DNA of 64,000 bases, from the NCBI RefSeq assembly GCF_036241575.1, contig NZ_CP108455.1, positions 7,795,001 to 7,859,000 of the forward strand, in the 5' to 3' direction. The DNA is from Streptomyces sp. NBC_01267 (GTDB lineage: Bacteria > Actinomycetota > Actinomycetes > Streptomycetales > Streptomycetaceae). The position numbers and the translations under genes are program-made. The notes under the pieces were generated by a model. It did not search any database and was not told the DNA's origin. It was given only the letters and a program-made list of their open reading frames with translations. Of this stretch, positions 26,970 through 36,130 are shown in pieces. Each line of letters opens with the position of its first letter. Position 1 is the stretch's first letter.

Positions 26970-28169
26970 ATGAGCACGCTGGTTTTCGTCGAATCCTCCT
27001 ATACAGGGGCGGGCGCCGACTGTGCCCGGATCGCCCTGGAGTCGGGCCACGAGGTTGTCCTGGTGTGCCGCGACGCGATCCCGTACGCGTTCGCACGGGA
27101 GTTGGGCCTGCGCATCGTCACGTGCGACACGACGGATCCCAGCGCCGTCACCGCCGTCCTCGCGGACCTCCCCGATGTGCGGGCGGTCGGCACCACCGAC
27201 GATTACTCGGGCGCCGTCGTCGCAGCCGTGGCCGAGCGGCTGGGCCTGCCGGGGCCGTCCCCGTCGGTGGCCCGGGCCTGCCGGGACAAGCACGCGCTAC
27301 GGTGTGCCCTGCCTGCGGACCTGAGCCCCGATTGGCGGTACGCCACCAACCCGGAAGAGGCCGTGGCCGCCGCGCGGGAGGTGGGCTATCCGGTGGTGGC
27401 GAAGCCCACCAACCTCACCGGCAGCGCCCTCGTGGCGGTCCGCCGCAGTGACGACGAGGTCCGGGCCCACGCGAAGGCGGCCTTTGCAGAGGAGGCCACC
27501 CGGGACACTCCCCGGGTGGCGGGGCTCCTCATCGAGGACTTCGTGGACGGGCCGGAGTTCAGCGTCGAGTTCATGGACGGCGCCGTCATCGGTCTCACCG
27601 GGAAACACCTGGTGCCGGGCCCCGGCTTCATCGAGCTGGGCCATGACTTCCCGGCGAGGGTGAAGGACGATCTCGCGGCTGTGGTACTGGACGCTGCCGG
27701 ACGGGCTGCCGCAGAGCTCGGTCTGAACTGGGGCCCGGCCCACATGGAGATGCGGTACGGCCCCAACGGCCCGGTGGTCATCGAAGTCAATGCGCGTATC
27801 CCCGGCGACCGCATTCCCCGCCTCATCGAGCTGACCACCGGCTTCTCCTTCGCCGAGTCATACGTGCGGCGACTGCTCGGTGAGCCTCTCCCCGCACCCC
27901 GCACCCCGATCGGCCGCGCTGCGTCAATTCGCATGTGGTGTCTGCCGGGAGAGGGGGTTCTCCAGGAGATCAGCGGGGTCGACGAGGCGACGAAGGTCCC
28001 CGGTGTCCAGGATCTGGAGTTCCGCGGGGTCGTCGGACGCCGCTACACGCCCAAGACTTCCAATCTGGACCGGATCGGCCATGTCATCACCTGCGCGGAC
28101 ACGGCGGAGGAGGCGGTGGCGGCGGCAGAGACGGCGCTCGCCGAGGTGCGGACCACCTGGGGCGCGTAA
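26970..28169 (+). CDS. ATP-grasp ligase
   Basis: A 399-residue protein beginning at ATG 26970 behind GAGAAAGG. The N-terminal Rossmann-like domain (about 1-105) precedes an ATP-grasp core: CRDKHALRCAL, the lysine-containing AKPTNLTGSALVAV loop and the metal-binding MEMRYGPNGPVVIEVNARI segment with its E and N ligands. A C-terminal extension of about 110 residues follows. The layout resembles amino-acid or carboxylate-amine ligases of the BacD/PurK-like group, which join a carboxyl phosphate to an amine. Beside an A-PCP-C synthetase and folE it could form an amide between a pterin- or amino-acid-derived acid and an amine (inference). Substrates are not readable. Confidence 0.88.
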   Translation: MSTLVFVESSYTGAGADCARIALESGHEVVLVCRDAIPYAFARELGLRIVTCDTTDPSAVTAVLADLPDVRAVGTTDDYSGAVVAAVAERLGLPGPSPSVARACRDKHALRCALPADLSPDWRYATNPEEAVAAAREVGYPVVAKPTNLTGSALVAVRRSDDEVRAHAKAAFAEEATRDTPRVAGLLIEDFVDGPEFSVEFMDGAVIGLTGKHLVPGPGFIELGHDFPARVKDDLAAVVLDAAGRAAAELGLNWGPAHMEMRYGPNGPVVIEVNARIPGDRIPRLIELTTGFSFAESYVRRLLGEPLPAPRTPIGRAASIRMWCLPGEGVLQEISGVDEATKVPGVQDLEFRGVVGRRYTPKTSNLDRIGHVITCADTAEEAVAAAETALAEVRTTWGA

Positions 28170-28365
28170 GCCATGCGAGGTCCAGTACGCAGGCATTGAC
28201 GTTGCCGTGCTGGTGGGTTCCCTTTTGTCGTGGATTCGTAACGGAGCGAGCGGGGTGCAACGGGCGGGGTGGCCAGCTCATCTGGGTAGTCAGCAAGGCG
28301 CACCGGGTGCCTTCGCGAAGGGGTTGGGTCTCACCATGTGGGAGAGATCCATGGAAGGGAAGTCC

Positions 28366-28788
28366 ATGACCAGGACGAAGAAGACCGGGTTGAAGGCGCG
28401 GGGCGGCCGGGTGGCTGTGATCGGTGCGCTGGGTCTGGCCTCAGTGACTCTGGCCGCGGCGCCGGCGTTCGCCAAGGGCACTGTGGAGATCACGGCGCCG
28501 CACACTGCCCAGGTCGGCAAGACCATCACGGTCAAGGCGCACGGCGGTGACGACAGCGCCGGCTACTTGCATCAGCTGTGCCTGGAGGAGAACGGCTTCG
28601 GCGAGGGGTGGCACCAGGAGACCTGCAGCGCCGCGGTCGAGGGCGATGCGCGGGTCACTGCACATGGCACCTCCGCGCGCCGCGGCAACCTGCGATTCCG
28701 TGCGGTGCTGTACGGCTTGACCAGCACGCACGACAAGAATCCCGTGCGCTTGCACGCCTCTGACGTGGTGACGGTGCACGTCCGCTGA
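28366..28788 (+). CDS. Small secreted protein, Ig-like fold likely
   Basis: ATG 28366 follows GGAAGGGAAG; in-frame ATGs at 28336 and 28351 are alternatives. The 140-residue product has a Sec signal peptide with a basic start (MTRTKKTGLKARGG), a hydrophobic core and an APAFA cleavage site near residue 34. The mature part of about 105 residues begins KGTVEITAPHTAQVGKTITV, a beta-sandwich pattern. It contains two cysteines about 18 residues apart that could form a disulfide. I do not recognise a named family. It lies about 200 bases after the ATP-grasp gene and is followed by its own terminator. Confidence 0.75.
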   Translation: MTRTKKTGLKARGGRVAVIGALGLASVTLAAAPAFAKGTVEITAPHTAQVGKTITVKAHGGDDSAGYLHQLCLEENGFGEGWHQETCSAAVEGDARVTAHGTSARRGNLRFRAVLYGLTSTHDKNPVRLHASDVVTVHVR

Positions 28789-28796
28789 GCAGCAGG

Positions 28797-28836
28797 GCGG
28801 CCGTGGACAGCCGGCACGCCCACTGCCCACGGCCGC
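28797..28836. terminator. Stem-loop after the small secreted protein
   Basis: GCGGCCGTGG (28797-28806) pairs with CCACGGCCGC (28827-28836) across a 20-base loop, starting 9 bases after the stop codon. Confidence 0.6.
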
Positions 28837-28890
28837 GCGGTGCAGCACCTGTTTTGCGATGTCGTCCTTCGGAGTCCGATCGTTCCTCTT

Positions 28891-28920
28891 TGCGGGAAGT
28901 TGCGGGAAGTTGCGGGCAGT
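28891..28920. repeat. Three tandem 10-bp repeats
   Basis: TGCGGGAAGT occurs twice and TGCGGGCAGT once, head to tail, with a period of one helical turn. They lie upstream of an IS5-type relic in otherwise gene-free DNA. The function is unknown. Confidence 0.6.
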
Positions 28921-29025
28921 TGTTCTGCATGGTGGCACCGCTGCCACGAACGCTTGACCGGCAGCGATGCCGCAACAACACCCCATCGAGCGACGGCAAT
29001 CCGGGCATAGAGTCGCGTACATCAG

Positions 29026-29397
29026 GTGTTCACCGGGGTCTCCCGGAGGCATCTCGCCTCTCTGGTTGAGGAGTTGGCAGGAGAGTGGCAGGCCGTGGTC
29101 GAGGGGCGTCGTCACGAAGCTCGCGGCGGGGCCAGGAAGCGTTTCGCGTACGCCCAGGCCGAGGGCATCGAGCTGCGGTTGGACGCCACCGAGGTCCAGG
29201 TGCGTCGGCGCCCCGGCTGCCGCGGCGAGCGCCGTGAGTTCGCCTCTGGCAAGAAGAAACAGAACACGATGAAGGCCAACGAAGGTATCGGCACCTGTTT
29301 CCGGCACTTCCGCGACGCGGAAGTCCTCCTGGACGACGGCTACCTCGGGCTCCGCCGCGATCATCCCGCCCAGGCGGCGACCCCGGCCAGGCGGTGA
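29026..29397 (+). pseudogene. IS5-family transposase relic (DDE_Tnp_4-like)
   Basis: The frame reads TGVSRRHLASLVEELAGEW, then GIELRLDATEVQVRRRPGCR and EFASGKKKQNTMK. These match the blocks of IS5-group transposases where the first catalytic aspartate (DATE or DGTE) and the SGKxKQN motif occur. The helix-turn-helix segment before it is deleted. The C-terminal part shrinks to EVLLDDGYLGL, so the catalytic core is incomplete. No terminal repeats could be confirmed. Confidence 0.75.
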
Positions 29398-29529
29398 CCC
29401 CGCCCAGGGAAGGGAAACAAGATCAGCCCGCCCGAGGTCCCCGAAGCCGGCCTACGAGCCCGGCACATGGAACGCGCGTAGAAAGCGCACAACACTCATT
29501 GCCGCCCCACCTGCTGTCGGCGTGCTGCC

Positions 29530-30492
29530 TCACAACCAGCCGCGGCGGGCCGCGATCACTCCGGCCTGGAAGCGGTTGGCGGCTCCGAGGAGGTCGTGCA
29601 GGCGGCTGATGCGGCGGCGCATGGTGCGGACGGACCAGCCGAGCTGGCGGGCTATCGCCTCGTCCTTGAGGCCGCTGACCAGGAGGGTGAGGACGAGTCG
29701 GTCCTCCTCGCCGAGGGGATCCTCGGCGGGGGCGTTGAGCGGCAGGGCCTGCTTCCAGCACATTTCCCAGTAGCTGGTGAGGGCATCGAGCAGCGTGGAC
29801 GGGCGGATCACCGCAGCACGGACGCCGTTGAGGTCGAGGGAGAGCGGCATCAGGGCGAGCTTGCGGTCGGCGATGGCGAGTTTGATGCCCAGGCCGGGCA
29901 TGACGCGGGCCTGTTCGCCGTGCCGGACCAGCTCGCGGATGTCGTCGAGGACGCCCGGCCATTCCAAGGCCTCGGGAGCGTAGACCGCGCGGTACCGTAC
30001 GCCGCGGCCGAGCGCCGACGCCTCCACCGGGTTGGAGGTGGTCAGGGCGTACGGCGGCCGGTCCAACGTCATCACGTCCTCGTGGGCCTCCTGTTGAAGG
30101 CGGACGAACCAGCGGCCGAGCGCCTCACTGCCGGTGGTGATCTCCACCTCGTCCTCATACGTCGCGCCGGTGCGCGCGGCGGCGAAGAGCCGGGACAGTT
30201 CGTCGGCCGCCGAACGGACCCGCTCCAGCTCATTGCTTCTGGCCCGCACCAGCGCCTCGACAGCGGCGCCCGGCTCGATCGCGGCGTACCGGCGGCGGGA
30301 ACCGGCGAGCCGGCCGACCAGCCCGTGGTCGCGGAGCCGGTCCAGCGCCCTGACGACGCGCTCGGCCGAACAGCCGAGATCCGCGGTGAGTTCGGCGGGC
30401 GCCGCCGTCCGCCGGGTCAGGACGGCGCGGTAGACGCTCTCGTCGAACGGATCGATGCCTGCCGCCGTGAGTTGCGGTGTCTCGGGAGTCAT
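29530..30492 (-). CDS. TrmB/LuxR-type transcriptional regulator
   Basis: From ATG 30492 the protein has 320 residues. The N-terminal 75 residues form a winged helix typical of TrmB-like proteins (VYRAVLTRRTAAPAELTADL; RVVRALDRLRDHGLVGRL). A central sensor-like region follows. The last 65 residues are a LuxR-type helix-turn-helix (VLTLLVSGLKDEAIARQLGW; RTMRRRISRLHDLLGA). It diverges from the S8 protease gene with a 91-base gap, so it probably controls the protease and itself. The ribosome site is weak, so the start could be one of several. Confidence 0.85.
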   Translation of the reverse strand: MTPETPQLTAAGIDPFDESVYRAVLTRRTAAPAELTADLGCSAERVVRALDRLRDHGLVGRLAGSRRRYAAIEPGAAVEALVRARSNELERVRSAADELSRLFAAARTGATYEDEVEITTGSEALGRWFVRLQQEAHEDVMTLDRPPYALTTSNPVEASALGRGVRYRAVYAPEALEWPGVLDDIRELVRHGEQARVMPGLGIKLAIADRKLALMPLSLDLNGVRAAVIRPSTLLDALTSYWEMCWKQALPLNAPAEDPLGEEDRLVLTLLVSGLKDEAIARQLGWSVRTMRRRISRLHDLLGAANRFQAGVIAARRGWL

Positions 30493-30583
30493 GGACGGAT
30501 GGTGGCCCAGTTGTGCCAGCGACAGCAATGGGCCACGAAGATCAGTTGTGCGGCAAGTGCCCTCACCGCTAAGACCTTTACGC
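30493..30583. promoter_or_regulatory. Divergent control region of regulator and S8 protease
   Basis: The 91-base gap contains a direct repeat CAGTTGTGC at 30508-30516 and 30543-30551, 35 bases apart. The first copy lies in a TGGC...GCCA palindrome and the second in TTG-TGCGG-CAA. These are candidate sites for the adjacent LuxR-type regulator. Confidence 0.45.
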
Positions 30584-33500
30584 ATGGCAATGAAGTCACG
30601 AAGATCGCGTCATGCCGCCCTCGCCGCCGTGGTTCTCGCCAGTACGCTGGCGGCGATACCGGCTGCCGCCGACGCGTCCACGCCCGACCCGTCGCAACGA
30701 GTGCTCGTCGAACTCTCCGGGAAACCCGCGGTCACCGCCGCACCCGGTGGATCGCTGCTCTCCGCCGAGGCCGCCCGTGGCGTCGGTCCAGCCCTCCGCG
30801 CACTCGACGCGCGGCAGGAGACGTTCCTCGGCTCGGCGAAGAGCGCCGGGCTGCACCCTTCGGCCACCCGCAAACTGGGTCTGCTCGTCGACGCCGTGGC
30901 AATGACGGTGCCCGCGTCCGAGGTGGGGCGGCTGTCGTCGCTGCCGGGCGTCACCGCCGTCCGCCCCGACACCCGGGTACTGACGAAGACGGACGTGAGC
31001 GTGCCGCTGATCGGAGCCCCCGGCGTCTGGCAGCGCAAGGACCCGGCCGGAATCCGCGTCACCGGCAAGGGGATCACCGTCGCGGTCCTGGACAGCGGCG
31101 TGGACTACAGCCACCCCGACCTGGGCGGCGGACTCGGCAAGGGGCACAAGGTCGTTGGCGGGCACGACTTCGTCAACAACGACGAGGATCCGATGGACGA
31201 CAACGGCCACGGAACCCATGTCGCCGGCATCATCGCCGGCAAGGCAGCCGAGAAGGGCGGCGTCACCGGCGTGGCGCCCGACGCGAATCTGCTGGCCTAC
31301 AAGGTGATGGATGCCGACGGCTCCGGCTACACCTCGGACATCATCGCGGGAATCGAGGCGGCCTCCGATCCGGCCAACCCGCACCGCGCCGATGTCATCA
31401 ACATGAGCCTCGGCGGTCCCGGCGACGGAACCGACCCGCTGGGCCGTGCCGCGACCGCGGCCGTACGAGCCGGTGTGGTCGTGGTGGCCGCGGCCGGCAA
31501 CGACGGACCGGGCGCGGGTACGGTCAGCAGCCCCGGCACGGCCGACGGTGTGGTCTCGGTCGGCGCGTCGACAAGCAATGTCCGGCTGCCCAGCGCCTAT
31601 CTGGCGGGCAGGAAACCCGAGCTGATCCAGAGCTACCGCGGGATCCTGTCGGCGAACCCGCCGGAGCAGCCCGTCACGGCGCCGCTCGTCGATGTCGGCG
31701 AGGGCACCGCCGAGGACTGGAAGCGGGTCGGCGACGTACGTGGAAAGATCGTACGGGCGCAGATGCTCGTCGCGGCCGATGCCCAGTACCTGACGGCGAG
31801 CGCCGTGGAGTGGGCGCAGGAGGCGGAGAAGCGCGGTGCGATCGCCGTGCTGGCCGGGCTGCCCTCCAGCGACGGCCCGGTGTTCGCCGCCGGAGCGCCG
31901 GGCGAGGTCCGGCCGCCGGAGGTGAACCCCGAGCGGGGAGTGGCCCAGGCTCCGGCATCGCCCGCGCGGATCGACGCCTCCGGCGACTCGCTGCGGATGG
32001 ACCACCTGGTGGTCATGGGCATCGACCCGACCCAGTACACGGAGCTGAGCACCCGGCTCGCTGCCGGGAAGGTGTCGGTGACGCTACGGGGCACCGACAC
32101 CACCGACCAGATCGCCTCGTTCTCCTCACGCGGCCCCGCACCGGACTTCGGCCTGAAACCCGACCTGGTCGCGCCGGGCGTGGAGATCCGCTCCACCATT
32201 CCCAAGTCGCTGTACGGGCCCGGCCAGTACCGCATGTCGGGCACGTCGATGGCGGCCCCGCACGTCGCCGGCGCCGCGGCCCTGCTGCGCCAGCTGCACC
32301 CCGACCAGGCGCCCGCCGAGATCAGGTCCGAGCTGATCGGAACCGCGAAGCCGCTGAGCGGCACCGGGCCCACGACACAGGGATCGGGCCGGCTCGATGT
32401 GGCCTCGGCCGCCTCGGCCACGGTCAGCGCCTCACCGGCGTCGGTGTCGTTCGGGCTCGCCGATCTGTCCCGGCGTCACGTCGGCGGCATCGCTGAGGTG
32501 ACGCTGCGGAACTCCGGCAAGCGCCCGGTCACGACCTCGCTGCGGACCGACGGACCGGCCACGGTCTCGCCGAAGCGGGTCACCGTACCGCCCGGGAGGA
32601 CCGCGACCGTCACGGTCTCGCTGCGCGTCGCCCGGCCGGCCGCCGACACCGGGATCAGCGGCCGTCTCACGGCGACCCCCGACCAGGGACCGGTGATCGG
32701 GGTGCCCTATCTGCTCGCCGTCCGGCATCTGGCCGTCCAGGCCGCGCCCGACCCGAGCGACGGTCACTCGACCGTGCGCATCGCCCCGCCGACCCACCTG
32801 GCCGCACCGCCGGTCGTCACCGTCACCCCGCCGCGCGGCAAAGCCGTCGAGTACGCTTCCACCCTCGATCCCGCCAACGGCTACTACCGGGCAGAGGTGA
32901 CCGGCAGCGTGGCCGGCGCCTACCGGGTCTCGGTACGTGGCACCGACGGCACCGGACAGCGGCTCACCGGCGCCGGCGCCTTCGAGGTCACCCCGGTCGA
33001 CAGCCGCAGGGATCGCTGGCAGCCGGTCGGCCCCAACAGTGAGGCTGGTTCCGTCGCCCTCTCGCGGAGCCGGCCGAAGCAGGCCGTCCTCACCCAGTAC
33101 CAGAAGGCGGCTCCCTGGCTGACCACCGACAACGGCGTCTCCTGGCGCCAGTTGGGACGGCTGCCGGTCGCGGACGGCACGGGGCCGCTCGTGGTGGACG
33201 CGGGAAATCCCGACCGCTGGTGGTACGCCGTGAACAGCGTCCACGACGGCAGCCGCCGGGGCACTCTCCTGCGTACCGATGACAACGGCCGCACCTGGCG
33301 CACACTCGACGTCCCGGACACCCGCGTCGCGGCGCTCGCCGCCGATGAACGGACCCGCACCCTGGTCGCGGTCACCTCGGACGCACTGCTGGTCAGCACG
33401 GACGCGGGCGACCACTGGACGACGTATCCGACCGGTGTCACCGGCACCGTCACCGCCGCCGCCGTCACCGGTGACACCCTCTACCTGACGACCAGTCACG

Positions 33501-34813
33501 GCGTCTGGGTACGCTCCGGCATCGGCTCGGGCACCCCCGGCGACGCACGCCTGCTCCTCGACGAGTCCGGCGGAACCGTCGGCGGGATGGCCGCCGACGC
33601 CTCGGTCGTGGCGGTGTACGTCCCGGGCAGGGGAGTTGTCGGCTCCCGTGACAGCGGGAAGACCTGGACCACCTTGCTGTCCATGGCTGAAGGCGGCCTC
33701 GACCTGACCGCCTCGGGTGGCGACCTGTACCTGAGCACGGTGTCCGGCAAGGGCCGTCTCAGCCGCGACCACGGGCAGACGTGGACCGAGGTCGCCGTGC
33801 CGTCGCGCGCGGCGCTGCCGATGGACTACGACCGCTGGGCCGACGGCTCCGTCACCGTCTCCAGCGAGCAGGACGGTCTCTACCGGGGTGCCGCGGACGG
33901 CACCGGATACCGACGGATCGGCGTCCAGGGACTGACCGTCAACGATCTCGCGGTCAGTGACGGCCAGCTGCTCGCCGCCACCGAGAGCGCGGTCTACCGC
34001 ACCGCCCTTCCCGTCGCGAGCCCGGAATGGGGCCGGTCGGGCGGCGAGGGCAAGAGGGGCGTCGGCGTCCCGCAGCTCTCCGTGCCGGCCAAGGACCCGA
34101 AGGTGGTCTGGAAGGTACGGCGCACCGGGTACGGCGCGTTCACCGTCGAGCGCAGCGGCGATGGCGGTGCCACCTGGGAGAAGAGGGGAAGTTCGGCGGA
34201 GGTGCCGACGGCGCTCCTGGTTCACCCCGCCGATCCGGACCGGGTCGTGGTCAGCTTCCAAAGCCTCCAGGGACCTGGGCTGTTCGCCACCAGCGACGGT
34301 GGCGCGACGTGGAAGAACCTCTACCACGAGCGTTCCTTCGACACCATCGTGGGCGACCCCGCGAACCCGCTGCGCCTGTGGCTCGGGAACACCGCCGGTC
34401 TCTACCGGTCCGACGACGGCGGGGTAACGGTCACCAAGGTCGCCGAAGGCCCGGTGACCGCGATCGAACTCGACGGACGGCGTCTCGTCATCGGTGGCGA
34501 GAACGTCCGCGTCAGCACCGACGGCGGCCGGACCTTCCGCACCGCGGACACCGGCGCTCTCGCGATCCATGTCTCCGATCTGCTGCGGGTCAAGGACACG
34601 CTCTACGCGGCCACCACCAGTTCCGGGGCCAGCGGCCTCCTGCAAGGCGGCCGTGGCGTACTGCGCAGCACCGACCACGGTCTGAGCTGGCACAACATCT
34701 CCACCGGCCTGCAGAACACCGACACCACCAAACTGGCCGCAGGCCCCGAAGGCCGCACACTCTACGTCGGCACCGTCGACGGCGGCGTGCACCGTCTCAA
34801 CCTGCGCCACTGA
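30584..34813 (+). CDS. Secreted S8 subtilisin-like protease with Asp-box propeller domain
   Basis: A 1409-residue exported protein. A signal peptide (to about residue 32) and a propeptide come first. The catalytic triad is D170 (VLDSGVDYSHPDL), H209 (NGHGTHVAGI) and S555 (SGTSMAAPHVAGA). The long interval between H209 and S555 holds a protease-associated insert. After about residue 600 come beta-sandwich regions. Then there are roughly ten sialidase/BNR-type Asp-box repeats such as TDNGVSWRQL, TDDNGRTWRTL and SDGGATWKNL, forming one or two beta-propellers to the C-terminus. The propeller probably binds a glycan, cell wall or protein target. ATG 30590 is an alternative start. The gene is divergent from its likely regulator and ends in a strong terminator. 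Confidence 0.93.
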   Translation: MAMKSRRSRHAALAAVVLASTLAAIPAAADASTPDPSQRVLVELSGKPAVTAAPGGSLLSAEAARGVGPALRALDARQETFLGSAKSAGLHPSATRKLGLLVDAVAMTVPASEVGRLSSLPGVTAVRPDTRVLTKTDVSVPLIGAPGVWQRKDPAGIRVTGKGITVAVLDSGVDYSHPDLGGGLGKGHKVVGGHDFVNNDEDPMDDNGHGTHVAGIIAGKAAEKGGVTGVAPDANLLAYKVMDADGSGYTSDIIAGIEAASDPANPHRADVINMSLGGPGDGTDPLGRAATAAVRAGVVVVAAAGNDGPGAGTVSSPGTADGVVSVGASTSNVRLPSAYLAGRKPELIQSYRGILSANPPEQPVTAPLVDVGEGTAEDWKRVGDVRGKIVRAQMLVAADAQYLTASAVEWAQEAEKRGAIAVLAGLPSSDGPVFAAGAPGEVRPPEVNPERGVAQAPASPARIDASGDSLRMDHLVVMGIDPTQYTELSTRLAAGKVSVTLRGTDTTDQIASFSSRGPAPDFGLKPDLVAPGVEIRSTIPKSLYGPGQYRMSGTSMAAPHVAGAAALLRQLHPDQAPAEIRSELIGTAKPLSGTGPTTQGSGRLDVASAASATVSASPASVSFGLADLSRRHVGGIAEVTLRNSGKRPVTTSLRTDGPATVSPKRVTVPPGRTATVTVSLRVARPAADTGISGRLTATPDQGPVIGVPYLLAVRHLAVQAAPDPSDGHSTVRIAPPTHLAAPPVVTVTPPRGKAVEYASTLDPANGYYRAEVTGSVAGAYRVSVRGTDGTGQRLTGAGAFEVTPVDSRRDRWQPVGPNSEAGSVALSRSRPKQAVLTQYQKAAPWLTTDNGVSWRQLGRLPVADGTGPLVVDAGNPDRWWYAVNSVHDGSRRGTLLRTDDNGRTWRTLDVPDTRVAALAADERTRTLVAVTSDALLVSTDAGDHWTTYPTGVTGTVTAAAVTGDTLYLTTSHGVWVRSGIGSGTPGDARLLLDESGGTVGGMAADASVVAVYVPGRGVVGSRDSGKTWTTLLSMAEGGLDLTASGGDLYLSTVSGKGRLSRDHGQTWTEVAVPSRAALPMDYDRWADGSVTVSSEQDGLYRGAADGTGYRRIGVQGLTVNDLAVSDGQLLAATESAVYRTALPVASPEWGRSGGEGKRGVGVPQLSVPAKDPKVVWKVRRTGYGAFTVERSGDGGATWEKRGSSAEVPTALLVHPADPDRVVVSFQSLQGPGLFATSDGGATWKNLYHERSFDTIVGDPANPLRLWLGNTAGLYRSDDGGVTVTKVAEGPVTAIELDGRRLVIGGENVRVSTDGGRTFRTADTGALAIHVSDLLRVKDTLYAATTSSGASGLLQGGRGVLRSTDHGLSWHNISTGLQNTDTTKLAAGPEGRTLYVGTVDGGVHRLNLRH

Positions 34814-34820
34814 TCGCTAC

Positions 34821-34863
34821 GGACAGGGCGCCCGGACGGTTTCTCTGTCGGGGCGCCCTGTCC
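34821..34863 (+). terminator. Terminator of the S8 protease gene
   Basis: A 13-bp perfect stem (34821-34833 with 34851-34863, GGACAGGGCGCCC arm) with a 17-base loop begins eight bases after the stop codon. Confidence 0.8.
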
Positions 34864-35041
34864 ATGCGTTGACACGACCAGCAGATCAGCGATCCTTTCG
34901 CTCAGCCGCTCCGGGCCTCACCCGCACTTCCCGGCTCCATCGTGGGGAGTGGTCACAGCGGGCGATGCCGCGGTGCGAATCGGGGTAGGGCACGGGCGTT
35001 GGCGGTTCGCCGCCGTGCCCTACGCCCCGGACCACCTCGGC

Positions 35042-36004
35042 TCAGCCGAGCGCGTCCATCAGGGCGGTGACGTAGGCGTCCAGCCGCTCTTCCACGACGC
35101 GCGTCGTCAGCTCTTTCCTCCCGGCTTCCCGCCATGGCCGCCCCACCGACTGCACTTCTTCCGAGAACGCCAGCGCGTCCCGCACCCACCAGTACAGCCG
35201 CTCGCTCGCGGCTGCGGCCAGCACCCCGCCGGCCTCCTCGTACGCCTCAGCGAACCGCAGACCCCACGCCGGGCCGTGCAGCAGCGCGAGATTGGTGGAG
35301 CAGTGCGCCACATCGAGATCCGCCGGGCCCCAGGAGGTCTGTACCCAGTCGACGACCCCGGTGATCCGGGGAACTGCCGGGCCGGGGAGCGGCACGTCGA
35401 ACAGCACGTTGCCGGGTTGGAAGTCCCGGTGCAGGAATCGCCCCTCGTACGGCGGCGCGGGCTCGCGGATCACGTCGATCGCCGCAGCCCATGCCGCCGC
35501 GTCGGCGTCCTTCGGCGTCACGACGGTGTCGGCAGTCGTCAACGCCACGTACTCGCGGGGCCGCTCGGCGGGTCGCAACGCGTGGATCGCCACCAGTTGA
35601 CGGGCCAGCAGAGGGACCCGCGCCTCCACTCCCTCGTCATCGAGGACCGTCCGGCCCGTCAGATGTGTCATCAGGAGCGACGGATACTCGCAATGCGCGG
35701 CGGTCGGATCAGCCGCGACCAGTCCAGGAGCCGACACGCCTGCCCCCGCGAGCAGGGGCAGGACACCGGCCTCCGTTTTCAGCAGGTCCTCGGCGTGCTC
35801 CACGAAGAACGGGTCGACGAAGGTCCGCAGCACCAGGTCACGGGTGCCTCCTTCCCCCGTGCCGATGGTCAGCCGCCGCATTTCGGCGGTGATACCGCCG
35901 TGCAGCGCTTCGGTTCCGACGATCCGTTCGCCGGCCTTCAGGTACCGGCTCACCCAAGCCAGGGTCAACGGTCGGACAGCCGCAGCCTCATCGTGGTCGG
36001 TCAC
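35042..36004 (-). CDS. Aminoglycoside phosphotransferase-family kinase
   Basis: A 320-residue protein with the APH/ChoK kinase core. The Brenner-type motif is FLHRDFQPGNVLF (catalytic aspartate in HRD), followed by VVDWVQTSWGPADLDVAH, whose aspartate binds magnesium. The N-lobe holds LVLRTFVDPFF. The start is GTG 36004. These enzymes phosphorylate small hydroxylated molecules, antibiotics or others. Sequence alone does not show aminoglycoside resistance. It lies 126 bases downstream of the TetR gene on the same strand and could be cotranscribed with it. Confidence 0.88.
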   Translation of the reverse strand: MTDHDEAAAVRPLTLAWVSRYLKAGERIVGTEALHGGITAEMRRLTIGTGEGGTRDLVLRTFVDPFFVEHAEDLLKTEAGVLPLLAGAGVSAPGLVAADPTAAHCEYPSLLMTHLTGRTVLDDEGVEARVPLLARQLVAIHALRPAERPREYVALTTADTVVTPKDADAAAWAAAIDVIREPAPPYEGRFLHRDFQPGNVLFDVPLPGPAVPRITGVVDWVQTSWGPADLDVAHCSTNLALLHGPAWGLRFAEAYEEAGGVLAAAASERLYWWVRDALAFSEEVQSVGRPWREAGRKELTTRVVEERLDAYVTALMDALG

Positions 36005-36130
36005 CGTGCCACCCCATCATCCGGACGACGGCGCGCGCAAAAGCTTTTCACCGGAGGCGATGCCCACTCTGCTCTCTTCCTCGCCCATGCCCAGATGGCT
36101 CGCCGGGCGGGCGCCGGTCCGTCCGGCCCG

